DNA from: Thiobacillus denitrificans
Lineage (GTDB): Bacteria > Pseudomonadota > Gammaproteobacteria > Burkholderiales > Thiobacillaceae
Assembly: GCA_020723405.1 (NCBI GenBank)
Contig: DYIY01000016.1
Span: 1-64,000 of the forward strand
Direction: 5' to 3'
DNA: 64,000 nucleotides
Shown here: positions 11,401-19,423 of the stretch, one piece after another
How positions within the stretch are numbered: position 1 is the stretch's first letter
How the letters are laid out: every line of letters starts with the position of its first letter
Position numbers and translations under genes: made by a program
The notes under the pieces: model-generated
Told to the model about the DNA's origin: nothing
The model's input: the letters and a program-made list of their open reading frames with translations, nothing else
Databases searched by the model: none

Positions 11401-11760
11401 TTCGTGGACCCAGTTGAGCACTTCCGGGCGGATCTGGTCGGGGCGCTCCCGTTCCTCCAGAGTGCGCAACAGGACCGCAGCCGCATGCTTGCAGTGGCCG
11501 CCCACCGGACAGGAACAATGGAAACCAGGCCGCCAGCCGCCCCGGCCATCCTCGTGGAAACGGATGTCCACCCGGTAGGGCTTGGGCCGGGTGCCCTGGA
11601 CCCGGGCGGTGAGGAGGGTTTCGCCAATCTCCAGTTCGCTGACCTGATCCAGGTAGCCCTCCCCTTTGGCCACTTCACCACGGCCCAGCCAGGCTTCCAC
11701 GTCCTGACGCTGGAAGAGGGCGGTGGGGTTGCTCTGGTTGGGGGGGGAGTCCTGGGGCAT
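8446..11760 (-). CDS. SNF2/Rad54-family helicase with SWIM zinc finger
   Basis: This is an 1104-residue DNA-dependent ATPase. An N-terminal SWIM zinc finger appears as [19 protein letters not shown] (about residues 80-100). A long middle region of about 450 residues has no motif I recognise. The C-terminal SNF2 ATPase has motif [15 protein letters not shown], motif II [10 protein letters not shown], motif III [14 protein letters not shown], motif V [26 protein letters not shown] and motif VI [9 protein letters not shown]. Proteins of this layout (HepA/RapA-related and widespread in bacteria) probably remodel protein-DNA or RNA-polymerase complexes, but the substrate is not known. It stands alone, without methylase or nuclease neighbours, so a defence role is not indicated. 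A palindromic element follows its stop. Confidence 0.9.
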   Translation of the reverse strand: [1104 protein letters not shown]

Positions 11761-11835
11761 GGCCGGCGGAAATCCGCATGGGAAAGGAACCCGGCATTAT
11801 CTCCCGATAGCCATCACTTCCGCCAAGAGCGGATT

Positions 11836-12375
11836 TCAGACGGATCGGCGGTGACCGACCAGCAGCAGCCAGACCAGGGCCAGGAACCAGCAGCCCAGCA
11901 GGCCCCATTTTGCCAAGGCGAAGAGGCAGGCGGGCAGGGCCCAGGGGCCTGCGGGCGCGCTCAACAGCATGAGATGGCAGGCGTTTTCCAGCAGATCCAG
12001 ACCGGCCGCCAACAACGGCAGCCAGGCCAGGACGGCCCTGTGTGCCAGACGCCAAGCCAGGCCGGACAAGGCAAGTCCATAGGCGATGGCGTAGGGGCAG
12101 TCCCAAAGAAGGCTCAGCCGCGCGTGATGCATGCCGGCAATGCCCCATGCCGCCAGCATCTCCCCGGCGGAGTGGGCGGAACAAGTCAACTGCAAGGACA
12201 GGATGCCCAGAGGGGCGCCGAGGTCCATGAGAACGCCCGAATGGCGATAGACCGGGATGCTGAGGCCCAGAGCAGCCAGACCAAGCAGGAGCAATACCGG
12301 CCAACCGGCCAACCGGCTGGCCGGAGAGCGGATTGTGGAAAAAAGGGATGTCAGGCTGGAAAGGGCCATGGCCAT
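11836..12375 (-). CDS. Hypothetical integral membrane protein
   Basis: This 179-residue protein has at least four hydrophobic stretches: about 24-42 (WPVLLLLGLAALGLSIPVY), 50-65, 95-125 and 145-175. It ends with a basic tail GHRRSV. Conserved-looking polar residues lie in the loops, namely YRHSG, CSAHSAGEM and DLLENACHL. I do not recognise the family. The gene lies upstream of the SNF2 helicase on the same strand with 75 bases between, and divergent from rplM. The start may be one of several near ATG/GTG codons; the one given has no strong ribosome site. Confidence 0.6.
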   Translation of the reverse strand: MAMALSSLTSLFSTIRSPASRLAGWPVLLLLGLAALGLSIPVYRHSGVLMDLGAPLGILSLQLTCSAHSAGEMLAAWGIAGMHHARLSLLWDCPYAIAYGLALSGLAWRLAHRAVLAWLPLLAAGLDLLENACHLMLLSAPAGPWALPACLFALAKWGLLGCWFLALVWLLLVGHRRSV

Positions 12376-12442
12376 CCAGTGTCCCGGTCCCGATGCCGGC
12401 TGGCAAGCCGAGGCGGCAGTTGCCCGCCGATGTTAAAGTGGT

Positions 12443-12471
12443 TTGACAGCCGGGATGTCCAACAATAGAAT
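12443..12471 (+). promoter_or_regulatory. Sigma-70 promoter of rplM-rpsI
   Basis: TTGACA (12443-12448, 6/6), a 17-base spacer, and TAGAAT (12466-12471, 5/6). Start of transcription is expected near 12478, about 30 bases before the rplM ATG. This is the strongest housekeeping promoter I can see in the window. Confidence 0.85.
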
Positions 12472-12506
12472 GCGCGTTTTTCCGAAGTCCCTATTTGGAA
12501 CGCCAC

Positions 12507-12935
12507 ATGAAAACCTTTTCCGCCAAGCCCCACGAGGTCCAGCACGGCTGGTACCTGGTGGACGGCACCGACAAGGTGCTGGGCCGTCTGGCCTCCGAGA
12601 TCGCCCGCCGCCTGCGTGGCAAGCATAAGGCCATCTACACCCCCCACGTGGATACCGGCGATTACATCGTCGTGGTTAACGTGGACAAGATTCGTGTCAC
12701 CGGCAACAAGGAACTGGACAAGAAGTATTACCGCCATTCCACCTTCCCCGGCGGCATCAGCGAGACCAACTTCGGCAAGATGCAGGCCCGCTTCCCCGGC
12801 CGCGCTCTGGAGAAGGCAGTCAAAGGCATGCTGCCCAAGGGTCCCCTGGGCTACGCCATGATCAAGAAACTGAAGGTCTATGCCGGCGGCGCGCATCCCC
12901 ATGCTGCCCAGCAGCCCCAAACCCTGGAAATCTGA
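12507..12935 (+). CDS. rplM: 50S ribosomal protein L13
   Basis: A large-subunit assembly protein of 142 residues. Family motifs are visible: the start [44 protein letters not shown] and the C-terminal [14 protein letters not shown]. The ATG at 12507 is chosen over an in-frame codon four residues upstream because L13 proteins begin MKT. A consensus sigma-70 promoter lies 60 bases upstream. It is followed after 11 bases by rpsI, the usual bacterial pairing. Confidence 0.99.
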   Translation: MKTFSAKPHEVQHGWYLVDGTDKVLGRLASEIARRLRGKHKAIYTPHVDTGDYIVVVNVDKIRVTGNKELDKKYYRHSTFPGGISETNFGKMQARFPGRALEKAVKGMLPKGPLGYAMIKKLKVYAGGAHPHAAQQPQTLEI

Positions 12936-12946
12936 GGAACCCGAGC

Positions 12947-13339
12947 ATGATCGGCAACTACTACTACGGCACCGGCCGGCGCAAGAGCTCCGTGGCCCGG
13001 GTCTTCATGAAGGCCGGCTCCGGCAAGATCGTCGTCAACGGCAAGCCCGTGGACGAATATTTTTCCCGGGAAACCGGCCGCATGATCGTGCGCCAGCCCC
13101 TCAAGCTCACCGAGCGTGACGGCAATCTGGACATCATGGTCAACGTCTCCGGTGGTGGCGAGACCGGTCAGGCCGGCGCCGTGCGCCACGGCATCACCCG
13201 CGCCCTCATCGAATACGATGCCGGCCTGAAGGGCACCCTGAAGAAGGCTGGTCTGGTGACTCGCGATGCCCGCGAAGTGGAACGGAAGAAGGTCGGTCTG
13301 CACAAGGCCCGTCGCCGCAAGCAGTTCTCCAAGCGCTGA
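12947..13339 (+). CDS. rpsI: 30S ribosomal protein S9
   Basis: A small-subunit protein of 130 residues, co-transcribed with rplM. Recognisable segments are [15 protein letters not shown] at the N-terminus, [16 protein letters not shown], and the basic C-terminus [25 protein letters not shown], whose last residues approach the P-site tRNA. AGGAACCCGAGC precedes the ATG. A strong hairpin terminator follows the stop. Confidence 0.99.
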   Translation: MIGNYYYGTGRRKSSVARVFMKAGSGKIVVNGKPVDEYFSRETGRMIVRQPLKLTERDGNLDIMVNVSGGGETGQAGAVRHGITRALIEYDAGLKGTLKKAGLVTRDAREVERKKVGLHKARRRKQFSKR

Positions 13340-13358
13340 TTGCTGCACCAAGCCGGAA

Positions 13359-13386
13359 AAGCCGCCCGATCAGGCGGCTTTTTTAT
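13359..13386 (+). terminator. Rho-independent terminator of rplM-rpsI
   Basis: Stem AAGCCGCC (13359-13366), six-base loop, GGCGGCTT (13373-13380), then a T run (13379-13384). Preceding A residues extend the stem. It lies 20 bases after the rpsI stop. Confidence 0.92.
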
Positions 13387-13458
13387 TGCGGGTTTGTCAT
13401 CAGCCTGTGGCCGAAGCCCTTGTAGAATCCCCCCCGTTTTTCATTGGAGCGCACCCAC

Positions 13459-14499
13459 ATGATCAAGGCAGGCATCGTCGGCGGCACCGGCTATACCGGG
13501 GTCGAACTTCTCCGTCTTCTCGCCCAGCATCCGGATGTGGAACTGGCGGCCATCACCTCCCGGAAGGAGGCAGGGATGCCCGTGGCGGACATGTTTCCCT
13601 CCCTGCGGGGGCGGGTGTCCTTGGCCTTTTCCACCCCGGAGGAGGCACCTCTCAAGGACTGTGACGTGGTGTTCTTCGCCACGCCAAACGGCGTGGCCAT
13701 GCAGCAGACCCGGGAACTGCTGGATGCCGGGGTGAAGATCATCGACCTGGCCGCCGATTTCCGCATTACCGACATCGCCGAATGGTCCAAGTGGTACGGC
13801 ATGGAGCATGCCTGTCCGGATCTGGTGGCAGAGGCCGTGTACGGCCTGCCGGAGATCAACCGGGCCAAGATCAGGGGTGCCCGGCTCATCGCCAACCCGG
13901 GTTGCTACCCCACCGCCGTGCAACTGGGTTTCCTGCCTCTGATGGAAGCCGGCGTGGTGGACACCTCCTGGATGGTGGCGGACTGCAAGTCCGGTGTATC
14001 GGGCGCCGGCCGCAAGGCGGAGGTGCCCACCCTGTTCGCCGAGTCCAGTGATACCTTCAAGGCCTACGCCGTGCCCGGCCACCGGCACTGGCCGGAGATA
14101 CGCCAGGGCCTCAACCGCATGGCGGGCTTCGTCGGGGAGCGGACCGTGGGCCTCACCTTCGTGCCCCATCTGACCCCCCTGATCCGGGGCATCCATGCCA
14201 CCCTCTATTGCAAGCTGACCCGGGACGTGGACCTCCAGGCCTTGTTCGAGCAGCGCTACGCCGACGAGTATTTCGTCGACGTGCTACCGGCCAAGTCCCA
14301 TCCGGAGACCCGTTCCGTGCGCGCCTCCAACCTGTGCCGCATCGCCGTACACCGGCCCCAGGGCGGTGATACGGTGGTGGTGCTGTCGGTCATCGACAAC
14401 CTGGTGAAGGGGGCCGCCGGCCAGGCGGTGCAGAACATGAACATCCTGTTCGACAAGCCGGAGCACAGCGGTCTGACCCAGATTCCCGTCATGCCTTGA
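13459..14499 (+). CDS. argC: N-acetyl-gamma-glutamyl-phosphate reductase
   Basis: This enzyme catalyses the third step of arginine synthesis, NADPH-dependent reduction of N-acetyl-glutamyl phosphate to the semialdehyde. The nucleotide-binding start is [20 protein letters not shown] and the catalytic cysteine lies in [13 protein letters not shown]. The C-terminal part includes GHRHWPEI and [19 protein letters not shown]. Length is 346 residues. The ATG at 13459 has GGAG eight bases upstream; an in-frame TTG 15 bases earlier overlaps that site and is not chosen. Confidence 0.97.
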   Translation: MIKAGIVGGTGYTGVELLRLLAQHPDVELAAITSRKEAGMPVADMFPSLRGRVSLAFSTPEEAPLKDCDVVFFATPNGVAMQQTRELLDAGVKIIDLAADFRITDIAEWSKWYGMEHACPDLVAEAVYGLPEINRAKIRGARLIANPGCYPTAVQLGFLPLMEAGVVDTSWMVADCKSGVSGAGRKAEVPTLFAESSDTFKAYAVPGHRHWPEIRQGLNRMAGFVGERTVGLTFVPHLTPLIRGIHATLYCKLTRDVDLQALFEQRYADEYFVDVLPAKSHPETRSVRASNLCRIAVHRPQGGDTVVVLSVIDNLVKGAAGQAVQNMNILFDKPEHSGLTQIPVMP

Positions 14500-14531
14500 T
14501 TTTCCGGGTCTTGGCCATACTTAGCCCATGG

Positions 14532-14560
14532 TTGACGGGCTAGGCACCGGCGCCAATAAT
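14532..14560 (+). promoter_or_regulatory. Sigma-70 promoter of erpA
   Basis: TTGACG (14532-14537, 5/6), 17-base spacer, AATAAT (14555-14560, 5/6), 36 bases before the erpA ATG. I could not convince myself of an IscR site overlapping it. Confidence 0.7.
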
Positions 14561-14596
14561 CCCAGCACTTGAACCCCTTATTCCAGGAGTATCGCG

Positions 14597-14944
14597 ATGA
14601 ATGCCGCGACCGAAATGACCCCCCTGAACTTCACCGATAGCGCCGCCAACAAGGTCAAGGCCCTCATCGACGAGGAAGGCAATCCCGACCTGAAACTGCG
14701 CGTATTCGTCACCGGTGGCGGCTGCTCCGGCTTCCAGTACGGTTTCACCTTCGACGAAGTTCAGAACGAAGACGACACCGTCATGCAGAAAAACGGCGTC
14801 ACCCTGGTGATCGACTCCATGAGCATGCAGTACATGATGGGTGCCGAGATCGACTACACCGAAGGACTGGAAGGCGCCCAGTTCGTCATCAAGAATCCCA
14901 ATGCCGTGTCCACCTGCGGCTGTGGTTCCTCCTTCTCGGTCTGA
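14597..14944 (+). CDS. erpA: Iron-sulfur cluster insertion protein ErpA
   Basis: An A-type Fe-S carrier of 115 residues that delivers clusters to apoproteins. The three ligand cysteines are in the standard spots: one in [11 protein letters not shown] and two in the C-terminal STCGCGSSF. The internal [11 protein letters not shown] ending is typical of ErpA rather than IscA. Its own promoter and terminator bracket it, so it is probably monocistronic. AGGAGTATCGCG precedes the ATG. Confidence 0.95.
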   Translation: MNAATEMTPLNFTDSAANKVKALIDEEGNPDLKLRVFVTGGGCSGFQYGFTFDEVQNEDDTVMQKNGVTLVIDSMSMQYMMGAEIDYTEGLEGAQFVIKNPNAVSTCGCGSSFSV

Positions 14945-14957
14945 ACCCCGTCAGGCG

Positions 14958-14983
14958 AAAAGGGCGGCGTGAGCCGCCCTTTT
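14958..14983 (+). terminator. Rho-independent terminator of erpA
   Basis: Stem AAAAGGGCGGC (14958-14968), loop GTGA, GCCGCCCTTTT (14973-14983), followed by more T residues. Eleven perfect base pairs, 14 bases after the erpA stop and 27 bases before yacG. Confidence 0.93.
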
Positions 14984-15010
14984 GTTTTTGAACCCGGAGA
15001 AGGACAAACC

Positions 15011-15202
15011 ATGGCGGACAAGTTCACGGTGGTCGCCTGCCCCACCTGTGGCCAGGACGTGGAGTGGCGCCCGGAGCACCGCTGGCGCCCGTTCTGTTGC
15101 GAACGCTGCAAGTTGATCGATCTGGGGGAGTGGGCCACCGAGCGGTACAAAGTGCCGGTGACCGAACAGGACGCTTTCGACGACCTGGACAGCCGGGGCT
15201 GA
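15011..15202 (+). CDS. yacG: DNA gyrase inhibitor / zinc-binding protein YacG
   Basis: A 63-residue zinc protein with the four cysteines [10 protein letters not shown] and [17 protein letters not shown], the hallmark of YacG. In E. coli it binds and inhibits GyrB. The ATG at 15011 has GAGAAGGA eight bases upstream; the open frame before it overlaps the erpA terminator and is not coding. The C-terminus is short and acidic. It converges on rpiA, and the stop overlaps a 6-base-pair GC hairpin (15193-15211). Confidence 0.93.
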   Translation: MADKFTVVACPTCGQDVEWRPEHRWRPFCCERCKLIDLGEWATERYKVPVTEQDAFDDLDSRG

Positions 15203-15218
15203 GGGCCCCGGTCAGGCT

Positions 15219-15878
15219 TCAGCGGGAAAGGGTCCTGACCCCCTCCGGTGTACCCATCAGGAACACATCGGCGCCCCGGCGGGCGAACAAGCCCACGGTC
15301 ACCACCCCCACGATCTGGTTGATCTCGGCCTCCATGGCCACCGGATCCAGGATGCTCATGCCATGCACGTCCAGGATCACGTTGCCGTTGTCGGTGGTGA
15401 AGCCGGCGCGCAGCACCGGGTTGCCGCCCAGCTTCACCAGTTGCCGGGCCACGTAGGAACGGGCCATGGGGATGACTTCCACCGGCAGGGGGAACTTGCC
15501 CAGCACGTCCACCAGCTTGCTCTGGTCGGCGATGCAGACGAATTTCTTGGCGCAGGCGGCGACGATCTTCTCCCGGGTCAGCGCGCCACCGCCGCCCTTG
15601 ATCATGGCCATGTGGCGAGTGATCTCGTCGGCTCCGTCCACGTAGACTTCCATCTCCCCGGCCTCGTTCAGGTCGATGACCCGGATGCCGTGCTTTTTCA
15701 GGCGCTCGGCGGTGGCCACGCTGGAGGCCACGGCACCGTCGATGCGGCCCTTGACGCGGGCCAGTTCGTCGATGAAGAAATTGGCGGTGGAGCCGGTGCC
15801 CACGCCGATGATGCCGGCGGGCACGTATTCGATGGCGGCCCGGGCGGTGGCCTGCTTCATTTCATCTTGGGTCATCAT
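15219..15878 (-). CDS. rpiA: Ribose-5-phosphate isomerase A
   Basis: This enzyme interconverts ribose-5-phosphate and ribulose-5-phosphate in the pentose phosphate pathway. Signature segments are [17 protein letters not shown] (phosphate loop), [42 protein letters not shown] (active site) and [10 protein letters not shown]. At 219 residues it is normal length. Two adjacent ATGs (15878, 15875) are possible starts; neither has a strong ribosome site. It is divergent from ilvA with 74 bases between. Confidence 0.97.
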   Translation of the reverse strand: MMTQDEMKQATARAAIEYVPAGIIGVGTGSTANFFIDELARVKGRIDGAVASSVATAERLKKHGIRVIDLNEAGEMEVYVDGADEITRHMAMIKGGGGALTREKIVAACAKKFVCIADQSKLVDVLGKFPLPVEVIPMARSYVARQLVKLGGNPVLRAGFTTDNGNVILDVHGMSILDPVAMEAEINQIVGVVTVGLFARRGADVFLMGTPEGVRTLSR

Positions 15879-15952
15879 GTCGCGATTCGCTTTGTCGTTT
15901 GGTCGGAAACCCTGAGAATAGCGGCCTTTGCCGCCCCCATCAAACGCGAAGC

Positions 15953-17461
15953 ATGACCGACTATCTGGAGCGCATCCTGCTCGCCCGCGTCTACGACGTG
16001 GCCATCGAATCGCCCCTGGACGAGGCACCCAACCTGTCCCGCCGCCTGGGCAACACCGTGCTGCTCAAGCGGGAGGACATGCAGCCCGTGTTCTCCTTCA
16101 AGCTGCGCGGCGCCTACAACAAGATGGTGGGGCTCACCAAGGCGCAACTGGCCCGGGGGGTGGTGGCCGCCTCCGCCGGCAACCATGCCCAGGGCGTGGC
16201 CCTGTCGGCCCAGGTGTTGAAATGCGAGGCGACCATCGTCATGCCCGCCACCACGCCGGCCATCAAGGTGGACGCGGTGGCCAAGCGGGGTGCCACCGTG
16301 GTGCTGCACGGCGATTCCTACGACGATGCCTACAAGCATGCCCGGGACATCGCCCGCAAGGAGAAGAAGACCTTTGTCCATCCCTACGACGATCCCGAGG
16401 TGATTGCCGGCCAGGGCACCATCGGCATGGAGATTCTGCGCCAGGCCCGCAATCCCCTCGACGCGGTGTTCGTCCCGGTGGGCGGCGGCGGCCTCATCGC
16501 CGGCATCGGCGCCTACCTGAAGCGCCTGCGGCCGGAGATCAAGGTCATCGGCGTGGAGCCCATGGAGGCCGACGCCATGGCCCGTTCCCTGTGCCGCAAG
16601 GAGCGGGTCCTGCTGCCCCAGGTGGGCATCTTCGCCGACGGGGTGGCGGTGAAGCAGGTGGGGGAGGAAACCTTCCGCCTCTGCCAGCAATACGTGGACG
16701 AAGTGATCCGGGTGGACAACGATGCCATCTGCGCCGCCATCAAGGACGTGTTCGAGGACACCCGTTCCATCCTCGAACCGGCCGGGGCCCTGGGGGTGGC
16801 CGGGGCCAAGGCGTGGTGCGAAAGGGAAAAGGCAAAAAACCGCCGTCTGGTGGCCATCGCTTCCGGGGCCAACATGAATTTCGACCGGCTGCGCTTCGTG
16901 GCCGAGCGGGCCGAACTGGGGGAAAACCGGGAAGCGGTGCTGGCCGTGACCATCCCGGAAAAGCCGGGCAGTTTCAAGGCCTTCTGCGCCCTGATCGGCG
17001 GCCGGGTCATCACCGAGTTCAACTACCGTTTCTCCGACCCGGGGGAAGCCCACGTCTTCGTGGGCATCCAGGTCCACAACCGGGCCGAGGTGGAGAAGCT
17101 GGTGACCGGCCTGAACCGGCACAAGTTGCCGGTGCTGGATCTGTCCGACAACGAGATGGCCAAACTGCACATCCGCCATCTGGTGGGGGGGCGGGCCCCC
17201 CAGGTGGAGAACGAGGTCCTCTACCGCTTCGAATTCCCCGAGCGGCCCGGGGCGCTGATGCGCTTCCTGGACAGCATGAGCCAGGGCTGGAACATCAGTC
17301 TCTTCCACTATCGCAACCATGGCGCCGATTACGGCAGGGTACTGGCTGGCATCCAGGTCCCCCCTGGCCAGCAGCGCGCCTTCCAGAAGTTCCTGGACAG
17401 CCTGGGCTACCGTTACTGGAACGAGACCCGCAATCCGGCCTATCGTCTGTTCCTCAAATGA
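15953..17461 (+). CDS. ilvA: Threonine ammonia-lyase, biosynthetic
   Basis: A PLP-dependent threonine deaminase that supplies 2-oxobutanoate for isoleucine. The PLP lysine lies in [13 protein letters not shown] (about residue 52). The glycine loop [17 protein letters not shown] binds the PLP phosphate. Two ACT-like regulatory modules follow (about 320-405 and 415-500), with the repeat [13 protein letters not shown] and [12 protein letters not shown]. This long form (502 residues) is the isoleucine-inhibited biosynthetic type. The ATG at 15953 is used; the upstream open frame crosses the intergenic space. A hairpin follows the stop directly. Confidence 0.96.
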   Translation: MTDYLERILLARVYDVAIESPLDEAPNLSRRLGNTVLLKREDMQPVFSFKLRGAYNKMVGLTKAQLARGVVAASAGNHAQGVALSAQVLKCEATIVMPATTPAIKVDAVAKRGATVVLHGDSYDDAYKHARDIARKEKKTFVHPYDDPEVIAGQGTIGMEILRQARNPLDAVFVPVGGGGLIAGIGAYLKRLRPEIKVIGVEPMEADAMARSLCRKERVLLPQVGIFADGVAVKQVGEETFRLCQQYVDEVIRVDNDAICAAIKDVFEDTRSILEPAGALGVAGAKAWCEREKAKNRRLVAIASGANMNFDRLRFVAERAELGENREAVLAVTIPEKPGSFKAFCALIGGRVITEFNYRFSDPGEAHVFVGIQVHNRAEVEKLVTGLNRHKLPVLDLSDNEMAKLHIRHLVGGRAPQVENEVLYRFEFPERPGALMRFLDSMSQGWNISLFHYRNHGADYGRVLAGIQVPPGQQRAFQKFLDSLGYRYWNETRNPAYRLFLK

Positions 17462-17486
17462 CAACGCCCCCGACCGGGGGCGTTGT
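17461..17486. terminator. Hairpin between convergent ilvA and DUF2892 gene
   Basis: ACAACGCCCCC (17461-17471), four-base loop, GGGGGCGTTGT (17476-17486), a perfect 11-base stem. The T tract is weak on the ilvA side (CATT), but the location immediately after the stop and between converging genes supports a terminator, possibly for both strands. Confidence 0.7.
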
Positions 17487-17506
17487 CATTCAGGCCGGTG
17501 GCGCGA

Positions 17507-17695
17507 TCACTTGTCCATGGGACAGGTGTTCATGCCCAGCAAGGGGTAGACCGGGCAGAACTTGATCAGTCCGGTGGCCAGGGGCACCACGCCGATCCAG
17601 GCCCATACCGGACCACCCAGAATGGCCCAGGCGATCAGGGCCAGACCCACCACGATGCGCAGAATGCGGTCGATGCCGCCGACGTTGGCTTTCAT
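17507..17695 (-). CDS. Small membrane protein, DUF2892-like
   Basis: A 62-residue inner-membrane protein. It shows the N-terminal MKANVGGIDRILRIVVGLALI pattern and two hydrophobic helices around WAILGGPVWAWIGVVPLATGLI. It ends with CPVYPLLGMNTCPMDK, the two cysteines typical of this family, which includes the membrane part of YgaP-like proteins. Two ATGs lie in frame; GGAGG abuts the first (17701) but is six bases from the second (17695), so I chose the second. The function is not established. A Crp/Fnr regulator and a PAS-LuxR gene are nearby. Confidence 0.85.
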   Translation of the reverse strand: MKANVGGIDRILRIVVGLALIAWAILGGPVWAWIGVVPLATGLIKFCPVYPLLGMNTCPMDK

Positions 17696-18046
17696 TTCCA
17701 TCCTCCAGACAAGTAAAGGGACATGGGAATTCCCTGCGCAGAGGGAATGGCGACAGGTTATGCGTGCCGGGAGGCCTGTTCAGTGACTTTGGTTACACAG
17801 ATTCCCCCAGACCAGCCAGACCGGCATGCTTACACGCAAGTGACGGAATGAAAACGTCTTTTAAGGTAGGGGTATCCATGCCACTGGCCCGCAAGGCAGT
17901 AAATTCGCGGGTCTGGAACTCAGGCCTGAGAAAATCCTGACAAAGAAATCAGGTTTTTCCCTATTTATCCTGATGATCCAAATCAATAATCTTTCGCGAC
18001 CTGAAGGGTGTAAAGCCCTGCCAGCCCCTTTTTGGAGTTGATAACG
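17696..18046. other. 351-base intergenic region between DUF2892 gene and PAS-LuxR gene
   Basis: Clearly lower in GC than its surroundings, with no open frame I would call. The left side carries the GGAGG ribosome site for the leftward DUF2892 gene. The right side holds an FNR-type box at 17973 and a -10-like TGTAAA at 18009 in front of the rightward PAS-LuxR gene. I see nothing else definite in 17710-17970. Confidence 0.7.
17973..17986. promoter_or_regulatory. FNR/ANR-type operator
   Basis: ATGAT-CCAA-ATCAA matches the FNR consensus TTGAT-N4-ATCAA at 9 of 10 positions. Its centre (17979.5) lies 41.5 bases before a putative start at 18021, and the hexamer TGTAAA (18009-18014) then occupies the -10 position. 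That is class II activator geometry. Confidence 0.6.
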
Positions 18047-18760
18047 ATGAACAACCTAGCAGCGGTCTCGGAATTGACCCCGGATATGCTCAAGGCACTG
18101 GATTGGGTGCCGGCAATGGTCTGGGTGGCGGGGCCTGATGCCCAGTGCAAGCACGTGAACAGCGCCTGGCGTGAGGTGACGGGCCGTGCCCTGGAGGAGT
18201 GCCTGGGCAACGGCTGGCTGAGCGCCATGCATCCAGACGACGCCAACGCCTGGCCTGACCAGGTCAACGAGGCGATCAAAACCCTGCAACCCTTCAGTCT
18301 GGAATGCCGCCTGCGCCGCAAGGATGGCCGTTACCGCTGGTTCATGAAGTCCGGCCGTCCCTACTACAACGAAAAAGGTGCCCTGTTGGGTTTCATCGGC
18401 TTCTGCACCGACGTCACTTCCCAGAAGCATGCATTGGAATCCCTGCGCCAAGCCCGGGAAAAACACCGCTCCGTGCTCACCAACCTGAAGGAAGCGGTCA
18501 GCACCATCGAGGACGTGCTGCGCACCGACGAACCGGGTCATGCCCACCGGGGTGACAACCGTCTGACTCCGCGTCAGCGGGAGATACTCCATCTCATCGC
18601 CCGGGGCTATGCCACCCGGGAGATCGCCGTCCAGCTCCACGTCAGCGTCAAGACCGTGGAAAGCCACCGGGCCCAGCTCATGCAGCGGCTCAACATCCAC
18701 GACGTGGCAGGCCTCACCCGCTACGCCATCCGCAACGGGATGGTGCCCCCGGACGCCTGA
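18047..18760 (+). CDS. PAS-domain LuxR/FixJ-type transcriptional regulator
   Basis: Residues 15-130 form a PAS domain: WVPAMVWVAGPDAQCKHVNSAW, then a PAC-like KDGRYRWFMKSGRPYYNEKGALLGFIGFCTDVT. A short coiled linker leads to a LuxR-type helix-turn-helix in the last 65 residues (LTPRQREILHLIARGYATREIAVQLHVSVKTVESHRAQLMQRLNI). There is no receiver domain, so the PAS domain is presumably the signal input. GGAG lies ten bases before the ATG at 18047. The FNR-type box upstream suggests it is induced when oxygen is low or in response to nitric oxide, depending on which Crp/Fnr protein binds. It converges on a Crp/Fnr gene. Confidence 0.88.
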   Translation: MNNLAAVSELTPDMLKALDWVPAMVWVAGPDAQCKHVNSAWREVTGRALEECLGNGWLSAMHPDDANAWPDQVNEAIKTLQPFSLECRLRRKDGRYRWFMKSGRPYYNEKGALLGFIGFCTDVTSQKHALESLRQAREKHRSVLTNLKEAVSTIEDVLRTDEPGHAHRGDNRLTPRQREILHLIARGYATREIAVQLHVSVKTVESHRAQLMQRLNIHDVAGLTRYAIRNGMVPPDA

Positions 18761-18769
18761 GCCGGGAAA

Positions 18770-19423
18770 TCAGACGGGCATGGCCAGGCGGCGCAGGGCC
18801 GCCGGGTCCAGCACCTCGATGCGCTCCCGGCCCAGCCGGACCCAGCCCTGGTCGGCGAATTGCTTGAGCAGGCGGGAGACGATCTCCCGCACACTGCCCA
18901 GTTCGTCCGCCACGCTCTGATGGGAGGCGGCGATGGTCGGGCCCCGGGCCACCAGCCAGGCTGCCAGACGCTGGTCCAACTTGCGGAAGGCCACTTCCTC
19001 CACCAGTTGCATGAGCCCCGTCAAACGCTCGGAAAACAAGGAGAAGACCCGTTCCCGGAAGGGCGGATGTTCCGCCGTCAGGCGCAGGAACAGGGGGCGG
19101 GGCAGGGTGACGGCTGATACGGGCGTTTCCGCCACACCGGTGGCCGGGTAGGGTACACCGCCCAGCAGACAGCTCACCGTGACGATGCACAGTTCCCCCG
19201 GATGCACGCCGTAGAGCCGGATTTCGCGGCCGTTCTCCGCCCGCTTGCTGACCTTGATGTCGCCGGCCAGAAGCAGTGGCAGGGCCTGGCAGGGCGAACC
19301 GGCGTCAAACAGGCAGGTGCCCGCCGGTGCCTCCAGGGGCAGGGCCAGCCGGGCCACTTCGCCGGCGAGGAGCGGGGGAAGGTCGGCCAGGGCGGGTAGA
19401 CCACAAACATTGTCCGGGTTCAT
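18770..19423 (-). CDS. Crp/Fnr-family transcriptional regulator
   Basis: This 217-residue protein has an N-terminal cyclic-nucleotide-binding-like beta-roll (about 10-120), a dimerisation helix ([26 protein letters not shown]) and a C-terminal winged helix. The recognition helix [10 protein letters not shown] contains E-x-x-S-R, the residues by which E. coli FNR reads TTGAT half-sites. The FNR-type N-terminal cysteine cluster is absent; the cysteines (about 7, 37, 46, 78, 84) do not match its spacing. The signal is therefore unlikely to be a canonical FNR [4Fe-4S] cluster; a haem/NO or redox sensor is possible. Its ATG overlaps the stop of cca by four bases. Confidence 0.88.
   Translation of the reverse strand: MNPDNVCGLPALADLPPLLAGEVARLALPLEAPAGTCLFDAGSPCQALPLLLAGDIKVSKRAENGREIRLYGVHPGELCIVTVSCLLGGVPYPATGVAETPVSAVTLPRPLFLRLTAEHPPFRERVFSLFSERLTGLMQLVEEVAFRKLDQRLAAWLVARGPTIAASHQSVADELGSVREIVSRLLKQFADQGWVRLGRERIEVLDPAALRRLAMPV

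Noticed and set aside
8446-11760. SNF2 helicase as part of a phage-defence system
   Set aside because: No nuclease, methylase or other defence gene is adjacent. The SWIM-SNF2 layout is common as a stand-alone chromosomal gene.
13393-13428. Promoter in front of argC (TTGTCA ... TAGAAT)
   Set aside because: The spacer is 23 bases, too long for a sigma-70 promoter; only the -10-like hexamer is reasonable.
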